Positions 48,601-60,400 of a stretch of DNA of 64,000 nucleotides are shown one piece after another. Source of the stretch: Notospermus geniculatus (lineage: Eukaryota > Nemertea > Pilidiophora > Heteronemertea > Lineidae); contig NMRB01001556.1 of NCBI GenBank assembly GCA_002633025.1, positions 56,602-120,601 on the forward strand. The letters run 5' to 3'. Below the pieces are notes generated by a model that saw only the letters and a program-made list of their open reading frames with translations, was not told the DNA's origin and made no database searches. The position numbers and the translations under genes were made by a program. Every line of letters starts with the position of its first letter. Positions within the stretch are counted from its first letter, which is position 1.

Positions 48601-51600
48601 ATCCCGGGTTCGAATCCCACTGTGGCGTGAGACTTTGGGCAAGTCTCTTTGCCTTACTGGCCTCTCTCCACCCAGGTGTATAAATGGGTACCGGTCGGAA
48701 ATGCTCAGATTGTAGCGCTGAATGAGCAGCTCATCCATGAGTTCTGCTGAAAGGTTTCATGATGTAAAGTCGGATTACACCTCTTCCGTTGTTGATATCA
48801 GACGATAAACCCAAACTTTCACTTTTAACTTTAACTGCTCTCAGCCAGTTGTTTTCATTCATTTTGTCCCCGATGTTTCGCCCTTTCCTCTCACGTAATC
48901 TATTGACTGTTGATGCATATTCAAATCATTTTTGTCAAATCGTGTCCCGAATAAAGAAATTTGAATTATTTCACCGGCTTCGATATTTTGTGCGATTTTT
49001 TGAGAAATTTGCGAGATTATTTGTGAGGACGCCTTCTGATTGGTCATATTGAATCACATGTTCTCAGCGGCAGACGATGCTATTAAAAAATGGCCGCCGT
49101 CCTTTTCATCACTTGAGAAGTCCGACGCGCTGTGATACTTTCACTAGCGCTTCATTAGGTAAGGTACCATACTTTAACTCATTCTTTTATGTGTAGCAAC
49201 AGTTTCCATGACTAATTAATAACTAACATCATTCAGATCCGTATAGATTCGAACAGTCTTGTAATGTCGAGCAGTCCTGATCGGTGTGTACACTCGCACT
49301 CGCGAGCACTGGGTTATACGGTGTACATGTATATCGGTCGTGCAGCACCACCGCCGGAAAGATCGATCGTCAGTGGGTTCAACGAATGCGTCTGCACGTT
49401 TTTTTGGGTGGGAAATGTTGTTTTAACCCTTTCCATGGCTTTTTAAGGTTTTATTTTGAAAAATGTTGAAAAAAATCCAGGTCGGACGTATTTCTCAGGT
49501 CGGGTGGGGACGCTAAACAAGTAATTTTAAAAAAATGTGGCCTTAGGCTTGTTTTACTAATGATTGGGAAACTCTGCACTTGATAGGCCCTACAAACTAG
49601 GCAAACTACTTACTGTTTACGTATCATTCAGATCCGTATAGATTCGAACAGTCTTGTAATGTCGAGCAGTCCTGATCGGTGTGTACACTCGCACTCGCGA
49701 GCACTGGGTTATACCATAAATAGATCAATAACCATAAATGTTCAACTCAAAATTCATGTTACCATGACCTTTCTTCGTTTTCGTTTCGTAAAATCCTTCG
49801 CGCTCGATTGATTCACAAAATGTTGGTCTCAAAATGAGGCCGACATATTACTCTACGAAGTCTGTGATTTTTGTTGTGATCCGTTCAGAGATAGCAGAGC
49901 TATAGCCATCGGAAGTGTGAAATTGGTCAAAAATCCCCGCGGCCGATGTGTTTCTGCTCGACATCGCTTCTAAAAACTGACGCCAGATGTCGCGCTGTTA
50001 TCAAAATAGGCAAATATTTCCCTCACGGATTCGAATATTGGTTTGAAAAGGTTTTCATCGAAGCTTTCGATGCTATTGCTCTGCCCTGTGCAAATCAGGC
50101 ATTCGCTGGTTACCAAATAATACGTATTCCTGACATACACTTTTGTAGGCAGCGCCGGCTTCGACCGCTATTAGAACTAAATTTTGACCGAAATCGGAGG
50201 ACACATCGGCCGCAGCCTTTTTTGTCATCTAACTGCAAATTCTGATGGCCATAATTCATTGGTGTCTGAACGGATAAGAACAAAAATCACAGGGTGTGTA
50301 GAGCAGGATGTCAGCTTCATTTTGAGACCAACATTTTGTAATTCCATGGAGCATGAAGGATTTTACGAAATGAAAACTAAAGAAAGGTCACGAGTAACAT
50401 GAATTCTGAGTTGCACATTTATGGTTATTGATCTATTTATGGTTATACGGTGTACATGTATATCGGTCGTGCAGCACCACCGCCGGAAATATCGTCAGTG
50501 GGTTCAACGAATGCGTCTGCACGTTTTTTTTGGGTGGGAAATGTTGTTTTAACCCTTTCCATGGCTTTTAAGGTTTTATTTTGAAAAATGTTGAAAAAAG
50601 TCCAGGTCGGACGTATTTCTCAGGTCGGGTGGCGACGCTAAACAAGTAATTTTTAAAAAATGTGGCCTTAGGCTTGTTTTACTAATGATTGGGAAACTCT
50701 GCACTTGATAGGCCCTACAAACTAGGCAAACTACTTACTGTTTACGTGTCATACTGATTCCAGAGGGCGTGCTGGTCCTTATTGTCCCAGTATCCATTGT
50801 AATTCATGTCGTTTATGATGAACAACTCTTCGACTGCCTCCTCGAAGGGTTCCGTCTCCTGTCACATCGAGAAAAAAAAAATAAATGAAAAGATTCCTTA
50901 GACGACCTAATCTTAACACTTTTCACATATGAAATGTAGGCCTATACCAGCACTAGCACATTACCCGTGGAGTCCTGCTCCAATGCGATTCTTTCGACCA
51001 ACAACAGATGGCGGTCGGGTGCACCTCATTGGGGCACATTAGTTCTACGACCACTTCAGAGATGGCGACACCATTCGCCGATCTCGACAGGAAAATCTTG
51101 CTTCTTGTTCAGTAGATGTGTGAGATTGGTCATTCTGCATTAACTATAAAAGGTATCTTTCGGCGTCATTTTACATTAATCATATAAGGCATATTTCAAC
51201 GTCCCAATCTTCAGTGTTCTTTCCGTCCACATAAGAAATGTGCGGAGATCGGTTGACCAAAGCAAAGAGCAATACGGTGCGTCACACAATAGGGAGTTTT
51301 CGCAAAGCCCCCGAAACGCCAACGCGAACGCCAAACCCATTGTTCGATGCCACGAAGAGATCACCTCACAAAAGGAGAGACAGACGTTCGCGTTGGCGTT
51401 TCGGGGTTTGTGACAACTCCGTAATATCTCTTCCTTGATCGTGCCAGCAATGCCGCCCTAATGTTACCAATGCCTAGGGTGAGATCCCCAAATTGCAGAC
51501 GGTGCCCGAAGTACGTGTATCAGAATGATGCATTTTTCTGCGAGACTGGCCACCTGTAAAGTGGCGATGTGAGGCTATCGCTTACACTCCATCTGCAACT

Positions 51601-53225
51601 GCCAGTCGAATGGCAAACGCCGTTATTTACATTATTACTGGCTGGCCGAAGGGAGAATCAGTAGATTTTCAACAGGGGCATTACTTTCTAATGATTTTAT
51701 TTAACAAGGCCATTGTGTATTGTCGATTTCCAGAGGAAATCGCACTGTTTATTTAATTGATCAGCTCACACACTCTGAATGAATGAGATTTAATGAATGG
51801 AACAGGTGTCAGACAAGGCAAATGGAGAAGCACGCGAAATAGCACATAACTCTTTGGCCCGTATTCTAGAACGATTAAAAAAAGTCAACCTTTATGGCCT
51901 ATACACACGATCCAATTTTTCATCCTTCTTGGAAATTCTGATTCCGGTGTAAAGTTTTTCAGTGTTTCTGTGTGTCAGCAGTGTTCCCCCTATTGTTTTG
52001 GAAACACTGGCAGATAGATCCATACGTTACTCTGTGTGTCCCCTATTGTCAAGTCGCGGCTTATTCCGTCAGACAATAGCAGGGGAACACTCGCAGATGG
52101 GGAGCACTGAAAAACGTTACACCGGGCCTACTGTGGCTTCAATGTATAAATCCGCATATGTAGGCCTTTACTGAGCATATTCAGAAAATTGGATGAAAAA
52201 TTGGATCGTGTGTATAGGCCATTAGCTAACTTTTACTTCAAGAACCAACCTTTATCTCGAGTCAAAGGACGCCGGCCTTTAGGTACATGTAAGGCCGAGT
52301 TTACATGCAGGTATACGGACACGCGCTGGCGAACAAAGGTTTCATGGTCAACCCTTGCCATTATTCGCCAGCGTGCCCATATCCCGTACACCTCTACTTA
52401 GCCTTTAGCAAAGGAACATTATTCCTCAGTAAAGGAAGCCTCTATAAAGGTACTTTAGGGCTATCTAAAGGTGGGTTTTAGAAAACGGGGCTTTTATCTC
52501 AAATACTGGATGTTGTCGCGACTTATGTCCGCCAATGCTTTCTCCAATGAAGACATTGCCCTGGTCCATATTCATAAACAAACTTAAGTCGAAGTGTGAT
52601 ACTTATCTTTTGTGTTGAACAAAGGATAAGTGTCACACTTAGACTTAAAAGGTGCTCTAGTTCGAATTGTAAACATTACGGTTTGTTTATTTACATGGTT
52701 GATCATAATGGTTATTTTTCCTTGGACAGGTGGCAGCACCGCGTATACCAAGACATTAATGTTATCTATTTTTATATCTATCTTGATAAATATTCTTTTA
52801 ACTGAAATATATCTATGACTTTAGGCTCAAAAACAAACAAAAAGTTGCGAAAGGCGAGATTTAATTCGATTTATCTGATTTGTTAGTACCAGAAATTGAC
52901 AATAGGTGGCACACCGTAATGTTTACAATTCGAACTAGAGCACCTTTCAGTGGTTTTATGAATATGGGCCCTGCTCTACAATCTTTTTTAAGATTTAAAA
53001 ATCCGGACTGGACAAAGTTCTTTACAGAATAACCTAATCAGCTGAAAAGTGTGCAATTCAGTTTTTTTTCAGTATTACACTCAACTCGGCGAAATTGTTA
53101 TTGGCCTATTATTGTTCATCAACGTGAATCACTGGCGGACGTTAGACACGAGAACATCCAGTATAGAATCATTCATACCTTTCCAAGTTCTTCCTTGTAC
53201 TCAGATTTGCTGATCTTCTTGTCAC
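45699..53225 (-). CDS. EF-hand calcium-binding protein, partial, four exons seen
   Basis: Minus-strand exons: 53225-53179 (GDKKISKSEYKEELGK), 50858-50755 (ETEPFEEAVEEL then FIINDMNYNGYWDNKDQHAL), 48376-48209 (EDGFITKKEFERYW ... IFDTNNDGVIDEIQDE ... SYDLNG) and 45745-45699 (GDGRVTEKEMRDEMKK). They give at least five EF-hand loops, e.g. DTNNDGVIDEIQDE with Asp/Asn ligands and a terminal acidic residue. Exons 1-2 and 3-4 join in phase. Exons 2 (phase 2) and 3 (phase 1) do not, and the loop spacing also predicts a missing short exon between them. The first and last listed exons are both 47 nt with equal phases and similar peptides, so the gene grew by internal duplication. The 5' and 3' ends are not identified. 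Likely a cytosolic calcium buffer or sensor; no closer family recognised. Confidence 0.78.
45788..45952. mobile_element. Palindromic MITE, about 165 bp
   Basis: TACTAGGGAGGTTTACAAAT at the left and TAAACCTCCCTACTAT at the right; inner AACGTAAACGT stretches and complements. Just upstream of the last EF-hand exon. Confidence 0.78.
46794..47000. mobile_element. MITE (AAAGGACCACGGTATTG family)
   Basis: AAAGGACCACGGTATTG at the left, CAATACCGTGCTCCTTA at the right. Interior GCCGGCGCCACTG is shared with 22958-23179. Confidence 0.7.
47052..47215. mobile_element. MITE, about 165 bp, 22-nt perfect ends
   Basis: TTAAAGGGCCTCTAGAGGCA and its complement TGCCTCTAGAGGCCCTTTAA. The ends are themselves partly palindromic (CCTCTAGAGG). 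Confidence 0.78.
47308..47652. mobile_element. Near-perfect foldback element, 135-bp arms
   Basis: 47308-47446 (ATGGCTCCAGCCTCGGGTTG ...) and 47522-47652 are inverse copies with only a few mismatches, separated by a 75-bp loop. The arms contain GGCATAGGGTGAGAATGAGT. High arm identity suggests a young insertion. Confidence 0.85.
48041..48079 (+). repeat. 39-bp direct repeat, source copy
   Basis: GTAGGCGTACTCATGCATTA followed by CTGTTACCTTTTCATAATA recurs with one mismatch at 48551-48589, inside a SINE. Confidence 0.85.
48516..48745 (+). mobile_element. tRNA-derived SINE with 39-bp insertion
   Basis: A box TGGTGTAGTGG and B box GGGTTCGAATCCCACTG are in place, followed by GGGCAAGTCTCTTTGCC and TATAAATGGGTACC, wording common to tRNA-SINEs of animals. 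A 39-bp segment (48551-48589), copied from 510 bp upstream, interrupts the tRNA-like head. Lies just upstream of the third EF-hand exon in the intron. Confidence 0.82.
49231..50742 (+). repeat. 395-bp tandem duplication, second copy split by an insert
   Basis: Copy 1 is 49231-49625. Copy 2 is 49626-49709 plus 50447-50742. Phrases such as GAACAGTCTTGTAATGTCGA and AGGCAAACTACTTACTGTTT recur at a constant 395-bp offset once the insert 49713-50443 is removed. The right end touches the donor side of the EF-hand exon 50755-50858. Confidence 0.85.
49713..50443. mobile_element. TIR element, 731 bp, TAT target duplication
   Basis: The ends ACCATAAATAGATCAATAAC and complement ...GTTATTGATCTATTTATGGT are exact. 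TAT flanks both sides (49710-49712 and 50444-50446). Long inner arms include ATGTTGGTCTCAAAATGAG and complement. The uninterrupted site GGGTTATACGG is preserved in the first copy of the tandem duplication (49311-49321). Confidence 0.92.
51294..51418. mobile_element. 120-bp MITE (TTTCGCAAAGC family), copy 4
   Basis: GAGTTTTCGCAAAGCCCCCG at the left; GTTGGCGTTTCGGGG and TTGTGACAACTC at the right. Within an EF-hand gene intron. Confidence 0.85.
51430..51890. other. Intron spacer, no feature recognised
   Basis: No exon, RNA gene or repeat with readable ends. Confidence 0.5.
51895..52222. mobile_element. TIR element, 328 bp
   Basis: TGGCCTATACACACGATCCA and its complement GGATCGTGTGTATAGGCCA. 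The interior holds a second, smaller inverted pair (AGTGTTCCCCCTATTG / CAATAGCAGGGGAACACT), so it may itself be nested. Confidence 0.78.
52557..52976. mobile_element. Outer MITE containing a nested MITE
   Basis: GGTCCATATTCATAAA at the left and TTTATGAATATGGGCC at the right. Between them, 52649-52948 has its own ends AGGTGCTCTAGTTCGAATTG and complement. The arm AACTTAAGTC.AAGTGTGA is mirrored before the inner element. Confidence 0.78.
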
Positions 53226-53229
53226 CTGG

Positions 53230-54815
53230 CGAAAAGAGGGTTAATTTTACGACACATTCAGCCAGAATGACCCACCAAGCCTGCAATGCAATGCCTCAAA
53301 CCTCTGTGACTCTAATCATCACCGTGTTCACTGCACATTTGATATAGATTTCATTCCTGAATTCGTTCCAGCCCAAACGGGGTCTGGCAAAGAGCGCAAA
53401 ATGGCTGCAATACTTGCAGCGCACATTTTTAAAACTTCCTAGTCTCGCGCAGCCAGAACCCCGGTCTACCTCTCCCAACCGAGGGTATGGCTGCAACGTC
53501 TAAAACTTGTGTGATGCTACTTTGCGCACGGCTGACGTCAGTCACGTGATCTTAGAGCGCCGCCAGTTTGCAATCTTTGTGACCCCCTCCCCGGTCCAAG
53601 ATAACATGGCCAATCAGCATGGCTGTAACACTTAAATTCAGAATCCCCTCGATCAATCATGCAGCGTTGATTCTAGCTGGGTCGGTATTCTTGTAACAAA
53701 AATCGGCAACGTTAGGTCTCAGTTTCTCTAATGCTGCGCAGTTCGCGCATGCGTATACAGAGACTGAGCGCCTCAGTCTTCAAACTCGTCCCCAGTGGGT
53801 TTACGTTCCTACAACACCACTGGAAAGGGCTGACGACTTCAGGAATACTGCGCATGCGCGATATACTAATTTTGAGGCGAATCACACTGATGCTGGCACC
53901 CGCGGCTTGATGTTCCCAACTAAACTATTCGTTTGAAATTGCTCTAATACTCAAACAACTTCGTGTTTTGGGTGTATTATATGGCTTTTTAGGCATATAT
54001 GATCTTTTTCAGTCATCGAAGAACGAAATATTGTGGGAAACAAACATTTTGGCACGCTGCCAGCGGTTGTCCAGAAATTTTGGACAAAAGTCGCCAGCCC
54101 TTTCCAGAGATATCCTCGGATGAGGTAGATCTGGGTACGAGATTGCTCAGTCTTTAGCCTAAATATTACGCTGTTCACGCCATCTATTGCCAGTGAGAAA
54201 AATCAGATATGACCTAACACGCATGCGCATTGCAGTTGAATTGGGGACTGGAGGTATCACGACGTCGGCCTATCCTCGAACGGATCAAAGGATTTTATTC
54301 ACGATTTTTTCGCCATTATCTGATTATGGGATCGTTTTTACCTCGGCAAATAAAACGGAACAGATTTGGTCGAATATGCTTCCTTGATTGCCGAAATCAA
54401 CGAGTAACCCCACCAATCTCCGAGAAAAATACCAAAACGGAGATCGTCAGCTAATTTTCAGAAATAATACACCTTAATAAGCGGCCATTATCTTGGATAC
54501 TAAGTAGGTAGATGATAAATGCAATCATCTAGAGGAACAAAGAATGAAATGGCCAGGGCCATTGTGCTCACCTCTGTGATAAGTCTCCGTGGTTATATGT
54601 GAAACTGTGACTCTCAAGCTGAATGTTGAAGGATCAGTAAGATACGATAAACCTGAACACACCAAGAAGTATTTTTATGATCTGATCAGTATTATCAGTC
54701 AATGGCATAAACTCAGGTGATGGCACCCAGAAGGAGTACAATTTCTGAATATAAGTCTGAATACAAGTGGTATTTGTGAACAAACTGCTTTCCTGTCTAG
54801 GTCACAGATGTCAAA
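53230..54815. other. Spacer, no gene recognised
   Basis: The 5' exons of the EF-hand gene may lie here, but none could be identified by sequence or splice signals. Confidence 0.4.
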
Positions 54816-55300
54816 AATTCTATTTTTCAAGATGGCCACCAGGTGGCCACACGTGACGTTCGTTGGGACTGAAATTTTAGCAGGAATGTACAGGATACTC
54901 GCATAGATATTTAGACAACATTGAAACATCTTAACATTTACTACCGATGAAATATGGCCAAAGTCAATTTTTCAAGATGGCTGCCTGGCAGCCATGTTGA
55001 AGTCCAATCGAAACGAAATTTGGCATATAACTAGACGGTACCAAGACACATATTTAGGCATGGTTTAAGCATCCTAGCTACCACTATTTATGAGGTGTGG
55101 GTCGAAGTCCATTTTTCAAGATGGTTCCCTGGCAGCCATATTTGACGTCAAATCCAACTAAAATTTACCATACATTTATATGGTACCTAGATACATATTT
55201 TGACAAGGTTAAAACATCCTACCTACTCCTATTTATAAAATGTGGGTCAAAGTCCATTTTTCAAGATGGCTTCCTGGCGGCCATATTTGANCTGCTACGT
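54815..55300 (+). repeat. 145-bp-period repeat, family B
   Basis: Cores of the form TTTTTCAAGATGGCTNCCTG followed by GCGGCCATATTTGA; the GATGG of each core starts at 54831, 54976, 55120 and 55265 (145, 144, 145). Outside the core the unit differs from families A and C. The block ends at a single N (55291). Confidence 0.85.
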
Positions 55301-55311
55301 TTTTATTTGGC

Positions 55312-55765
55312 ATACAGAACGCTATCCATTCCATATCCGATTGGCGCGAGGTTTTTAGCCGATATCTCCGCATCGGCTGGGGCAAAATTGACATATCATA
55401 CATAAATCGATTTGTCTTTTTTGTCGCTATAGGCATCATCGCTGTCATTTTTCCCTAAAAACCTGACATAAAGAAGTTCTTTCAGTAATCAAACTTCGTG
55501 TTTTCACCCAAAGTAGCGGCCATTTTGAAATGAAGCAATGCATCGCGCACGTGTAAACTGCACTGAACATCGCGGCAAACGAAGTGGGTTTTGAGAAAGG
55601 GATCCGTCGTGTCGAACGTACGCGAAAAATGAAGATAGCAGAAAGATACCGACGAGAAAGATATTCATGTATTTTTTGTCAAATTTCACCCAGCTGTTGC
55701 GGAGATATCGTTAATAAACCTCGCGCCAATCGGATGTGGAATGAACTGTAGGCTACCTATACGCA
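55312..55765. mobile_element. TIR-like element
   Basis: ATTCCATATCCGATTGGCGC at the left is mirrored by GCGCCAATCGGATGTGGAAT at the right, with inner GCGGAGATATCG pairs. About 450 bp, non-coding. Confidence 0.65.
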
Positions 55766-55769
55766 ATAC

Positions 55770-57250
55770 AAGATCCGGTTCGCATAACAGTAAATTTGGC
55801 CAACTCGAAATCTGAGAGAACAAATTTATTGGTTTTTCAAATCTAAACTTGATCTCCCCATTTACATGGACTTTAAAACAACTTTTTCCCATGCTAGATA
55901 TAGGTTCCAAGGCAAACAAACTGAGTGTTTATGATCAAACATAGTTTGGCTGACATGATTGCCAAACACTTATCATTTATTCACGAGGAGCCAGATGGTT
56001 CATGGGCGCCTGTGGTTGAACTATATGTATGTAAAGATTTCGAGTGCAATGAGAGACAAGTTTACTCATCGGGTTACGTCCAAGGAGACCACGGAATGTA
56101 GGCCTACTTTAAGAGGGGGCAGACGGCTGTTCCCCCACGACTTCCCAAAATAACTTCCATTATAATGCAGAATTTAGGGCGAAATTGGCGTGATGATAGT
56201 TTCCTGCAGGCGGGCGTCTTTCAAAATTGGTGACCCAAGAAAATGGGGCAAAATTCAACTTTGAAATGATCACAAGATTTGTGCCATTGATTTTCCAAAA
56301 ATCAAATATAGTAAATCAAAGTATTCTTGATAATTAGACCTTTAGCTATTTAGTTTCTCCATCTGGGATGTATACAGTGTGCACTTATTTGGAGGAGGGT
56401 ATGGGACAAAAAATATTGAGCTTTTAATCGTTCCGTCCGACACCAAAACTTCTTTCTATTGTCAGACTTTAAGGGGCTAATAGATCAATCAGTTTGCAGT
56501 GTCATAATTTAGAGTTCCATGATAGATCTTACAGGAATATTGTAGAGTTTCAAGAAACAGCCTGTCACCAGTATTCCTCCAAGGGTGAATTATTTTGGTG
56601 TCGGAACACTTTTTGAAATACACCCTCGCCCCTCATTTCAAGCGCTTCTCGATCTCATGATCTTGGCTAAGATCAAAGTAGTCATCAGCAGATAGGCCTA
56701 TCTCCCTTCCCCCCCAGAAAACTTGGAATGGTATAGGCCAAGGTTTAGTAAATACTCAGTACGACCCTGGAGAATTGAATAATGTGGCTTGATATCCACA
56801 CAGCGAGTTAAAGACCTTGCCGCGTAAGGAGGGATTATCTAGCATTTGGAAAAGGGACCCACATCCTGAACATCTGTTGCGGCGCGGGAATCACTAGGAA
56901 GTTAAATATTGATGACACGACGGAGGTTAGCCTACTCTACTCTGTCGCAGTAAATAACAATAGTGATTGACAGGCCAAACCAGGCACTTGTAGTAGGCCT
57001 ATAGTAAGCCAAATGGGATATTGCCTTTCCTGTGGCAATAAAGGTTTGATTAATGCTGCCATGGCCTGTGATGTCACGTGCTGCCGCCCGCGTCCCGCTT
57101 ATTTTGGGTAAACCTCGAGGTCATCAATACATGTAGGCCTATATCGAAAAATTTCAGTAAAATTTTCCTAAATTGTCCTTATACTGTCAAAATACCTGGT
57201 ATTCTATGAAATCATACCTAGGCGTGGTCTCGGGTTCGTTCACATCTCAC
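55770..57250. other. Spacer upstream of NUDCD1
   Basis: No exon or RNA gene was recognised. The last 200 bp before the NUDCD1 start become richer in CpG, as expected near a promoter, but no TATA box or start site could be placed. Confidence 0.45.
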
Positions 57251-57473
57251 GGATAGGATAAAATAATGAAATTGGTAGCGGCTCTCGTTTCCGACACAAT
57301 GATTGGTCGACAATGTTTTTTTCAACCAATCAATGCGCGCCGTTCAAAAGGCTGGCTGCGGAGTATTAGACTGATGTCTTTCCTCGTAGCGCTTCTATCA
57401 CAGCATTTTCCTGTAGGTGATATCGGGGACCAGGCTTACGTTGCGGTTAGTCGTGTGTATAACTTCTCACGAA

Positions 57474-60400
57474 ATGGACTCGGCGAAGGCAGTCGATTTG
57501 AGAGCCGATAGGAGCCTTTTAGACCCGAAATTCGAAGGCTACAAACTGAATTTAGACCCTCTACCAATATATAAAGTCCAATTGCCTAAAGGTATGCCTA
57601 CCATATTGTTATATAGCCTAGGCTAACAGAAAAGTAAAGGGCATAGGCTAGGCCTATCTCTCTCTGCTGTTGCCGGTGACGATTATCGGATGTCCGTGCT
57701 CTGAATCGGATCTATTGTCGGACGCGACTTGCCGTCAGACTCAGTCATTGTCAGTTCGGCCTGGCCTAGGGCCGGGGCATTGTTCGTGGGGGTGCTATAT
57801 CCATCAGTATTCACTGGCAACATGACCACCCCGTACGGGACGCGTCAAGTCCCGGTGGCAGTGTCGGGCCCCGCCTATAGGCCCTAAGTAAGGCTTAGGC
57901 TGGGTGGGTCCCGGGGTGTGTGGGTCAACCTTGTTGGAGGAAAAATGTATAGGCGTACCTCCCCATGTTTAGATCCCAACCCTAGCCCTAGCCCTGAGTT
58001 AAACCTAACCCTACTGGCGACTTCCGTCCAGAGGAGGTGTCTGTGTGTAAACTTTCTTTTGTTTCTTCTTAGGACCTGCACAAGTGAAATTGAGAGAAGA
58101 CCAGTACTCTTTCCAGCATGTTAAAGCATTTGGATCAGCCAATCTCCTTGTACTTGACACATGGAACCAGAACACTGTATACTACATCAGCAGTGCCTGG
58201 AATATCATGAAGACAACTGTGGAAATGGTGCGTGAACCACTGTCCTCTTGGACATTCTTGTAACACCTCTTAGAGCATGCTACACTCGGCCCCACTATCC
58301 GACGTCCCGGTCTTCCACACACTGGCACTTTTGGGTCTCAAAAGCCGTGAACACCACTAGGCTCCGGCCAATCACCACGCTTTCTCACTCATAATTGCCG
58401 CGGAAATTCCGCGAAACTAGGGGGGGGGTTCGAAGCGAAGTGAGAAGTGCCAGTGCCCGTGCTGCCACCACACGGTCTTCACAACTGTTAATCTCTAAAA
58501 GAGCCAGACGCAGAGTGTGACTTACCGAAGGGGTGAGCCCGTAGCGTCTGGCCAAGTGAGACTAAGAGCATGCAGGCAGATGGTGTGAATTCACTCACTC
58601 TCCACATTTGTGTGCATTTACATGTATTGCAGTTTATTACAACTGTCTTAGTTGTGTCAGTCTCTCTCAGGCTTTTCTCTTTGTCAACAATAGGAAAGTA
58701 ACTTAGAGAAACCGACCAGCGTGTTCCAGATTCCAAATGCCTCAGACCTGAAGTTATCCCCACACCAAAATGTGACAATGGAGTTTCCAGCAGATGACTG
58801 GGCAATCATCAGTGATGGTAGTGGGGGCATATTTTACTGATCAATACCGGCAAAAGGAATGTCAGCAATGAATGGAAGGTGTGTATTTCACGCCCATTTT
58901 AGCTTGTGGAATTCCCTCTAGATGCCTAGTTCTGTTCTAGAATTTGCATTTGTTTGATTTTCATTGTTTTCATTCACCATTGTGGATAGTAATAATTTGA
59001 ATCAGAATTTTTATGACTCAAGTTTCCTAACAATGCAGTGTTCTCCACGGGTCTCGGTCTAAGAGGGGCGGCGGTGGGCCTGGTGCCAAAGGCACCGCAC
59101 GAGGAGCCAAAGCCTCCTTCTGACGGAGGGGGGGGGTCTTGGAGCCCTCCCCCAGTGAAATTTGGATTTTAGGTGCTCTGAGATGCGTTTTCTGAGCATC
59201 TGAGATGCATAATTGAGCGATCTAAATCATAAATATTATTAGGCTAGGGCAGACGAATTTTTTAAGAGGGGCGGGCCGTTTTTAAGAGTGGCGGATTTTG
59301 CCGTCGGTATTTTTAAGAGGGGCTGGCTGCCCTTATTTTAACTGGTGTGGAGAACACTGCAATGGCTGATACATGTATTCATAAAAGGTAGCAAATGCTT
59401 TTACTTCAAGTTGTGCAGTAATTCACATTGGACCTCGCTGTGCAAATCCTAAGACTTAGTAAGTACATGTAAAAGCATTTGCTAACTTATGAATACCAGC
59501 CAATGCCTTAGCATCATATTTACATTTGGACTGTAGTGATGTCATTTTCCAGTACTTACCAATCATTGATGTGAAAGGTAACTGTTCTGCATTTTCAGCT
59601 GTGTTATTCAGGCAAGCCTCTCGAATCAGACATGGAGCCTGTCCTGCTTGATTCCACTCTTCACGAAGAGAACGGCACATATTACTGTAATTTAGTCCTG
59701 CTGCATATTCAAGAGAAAGCGAAGGAGGAAAATGATGCGTCTCATTTTGAAACTGTCTTAGACTGGATTACTCTCTCTTCAGGTGCGTTTTGTAGTCTCT
59801 TTATCCATTTGACCATTTTCGACGGACTGTTTGTACTAATTTTTGAATGAATTACTAATACTTAAAGATAATGTACCGGTATCACGGGTATTTTCGCGGG
59901 CCACGAAATTCATTGTTTATTTACATTTTGTTTGTTTAGGCGAGACTTTTTTTATTCCTTGGTTAGCGTGCTTTTTTATCCAAGGCGGGCGAGAAAAAAA
60001 AATAAAAATAAAATTTTATTTTCAGCTTTCACAGAAGCCTTCTGTAGGAGCAGTGGAGAGGAGGAAAAAATAAAAATAAAATTTNTAGGCCCAATACATG
60101 TTTTACATGCATTCCCATGCGAAATACAACGCAAGATCATTAAAATACACGATAAAAAAATCCAGAAAGGTAAAAGAAGAAACAAAAAAAAATTAGTCAA
60201 GGCAAAGAAAATTTACACGCTCCGGGTATCGAACCCGAGACCTTCGGTTTTCTAGGCTGGCGGCTTTGCCACTCGGCCATGGCGACTATGCACTCTGCGT
60301 GGCGCTGATATGCATGTACATGTATGTATTGTTTGGATAATGTCAGGCGGCGCTGGAAATTTCCTGCGTTCAAATTTCGGCAAAAGATGCGCCCCAACCT

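Noticed and set aside
49946-50245. A 99-codon frame
   Set aside because: It sits within the arms and centre of the TAT-flanked TIR element and matches nothing recognisable.
60213-60292. A functional tRNA gene
   Set aside because: The acceptor stem does not pair and it lies inside a mobile element.
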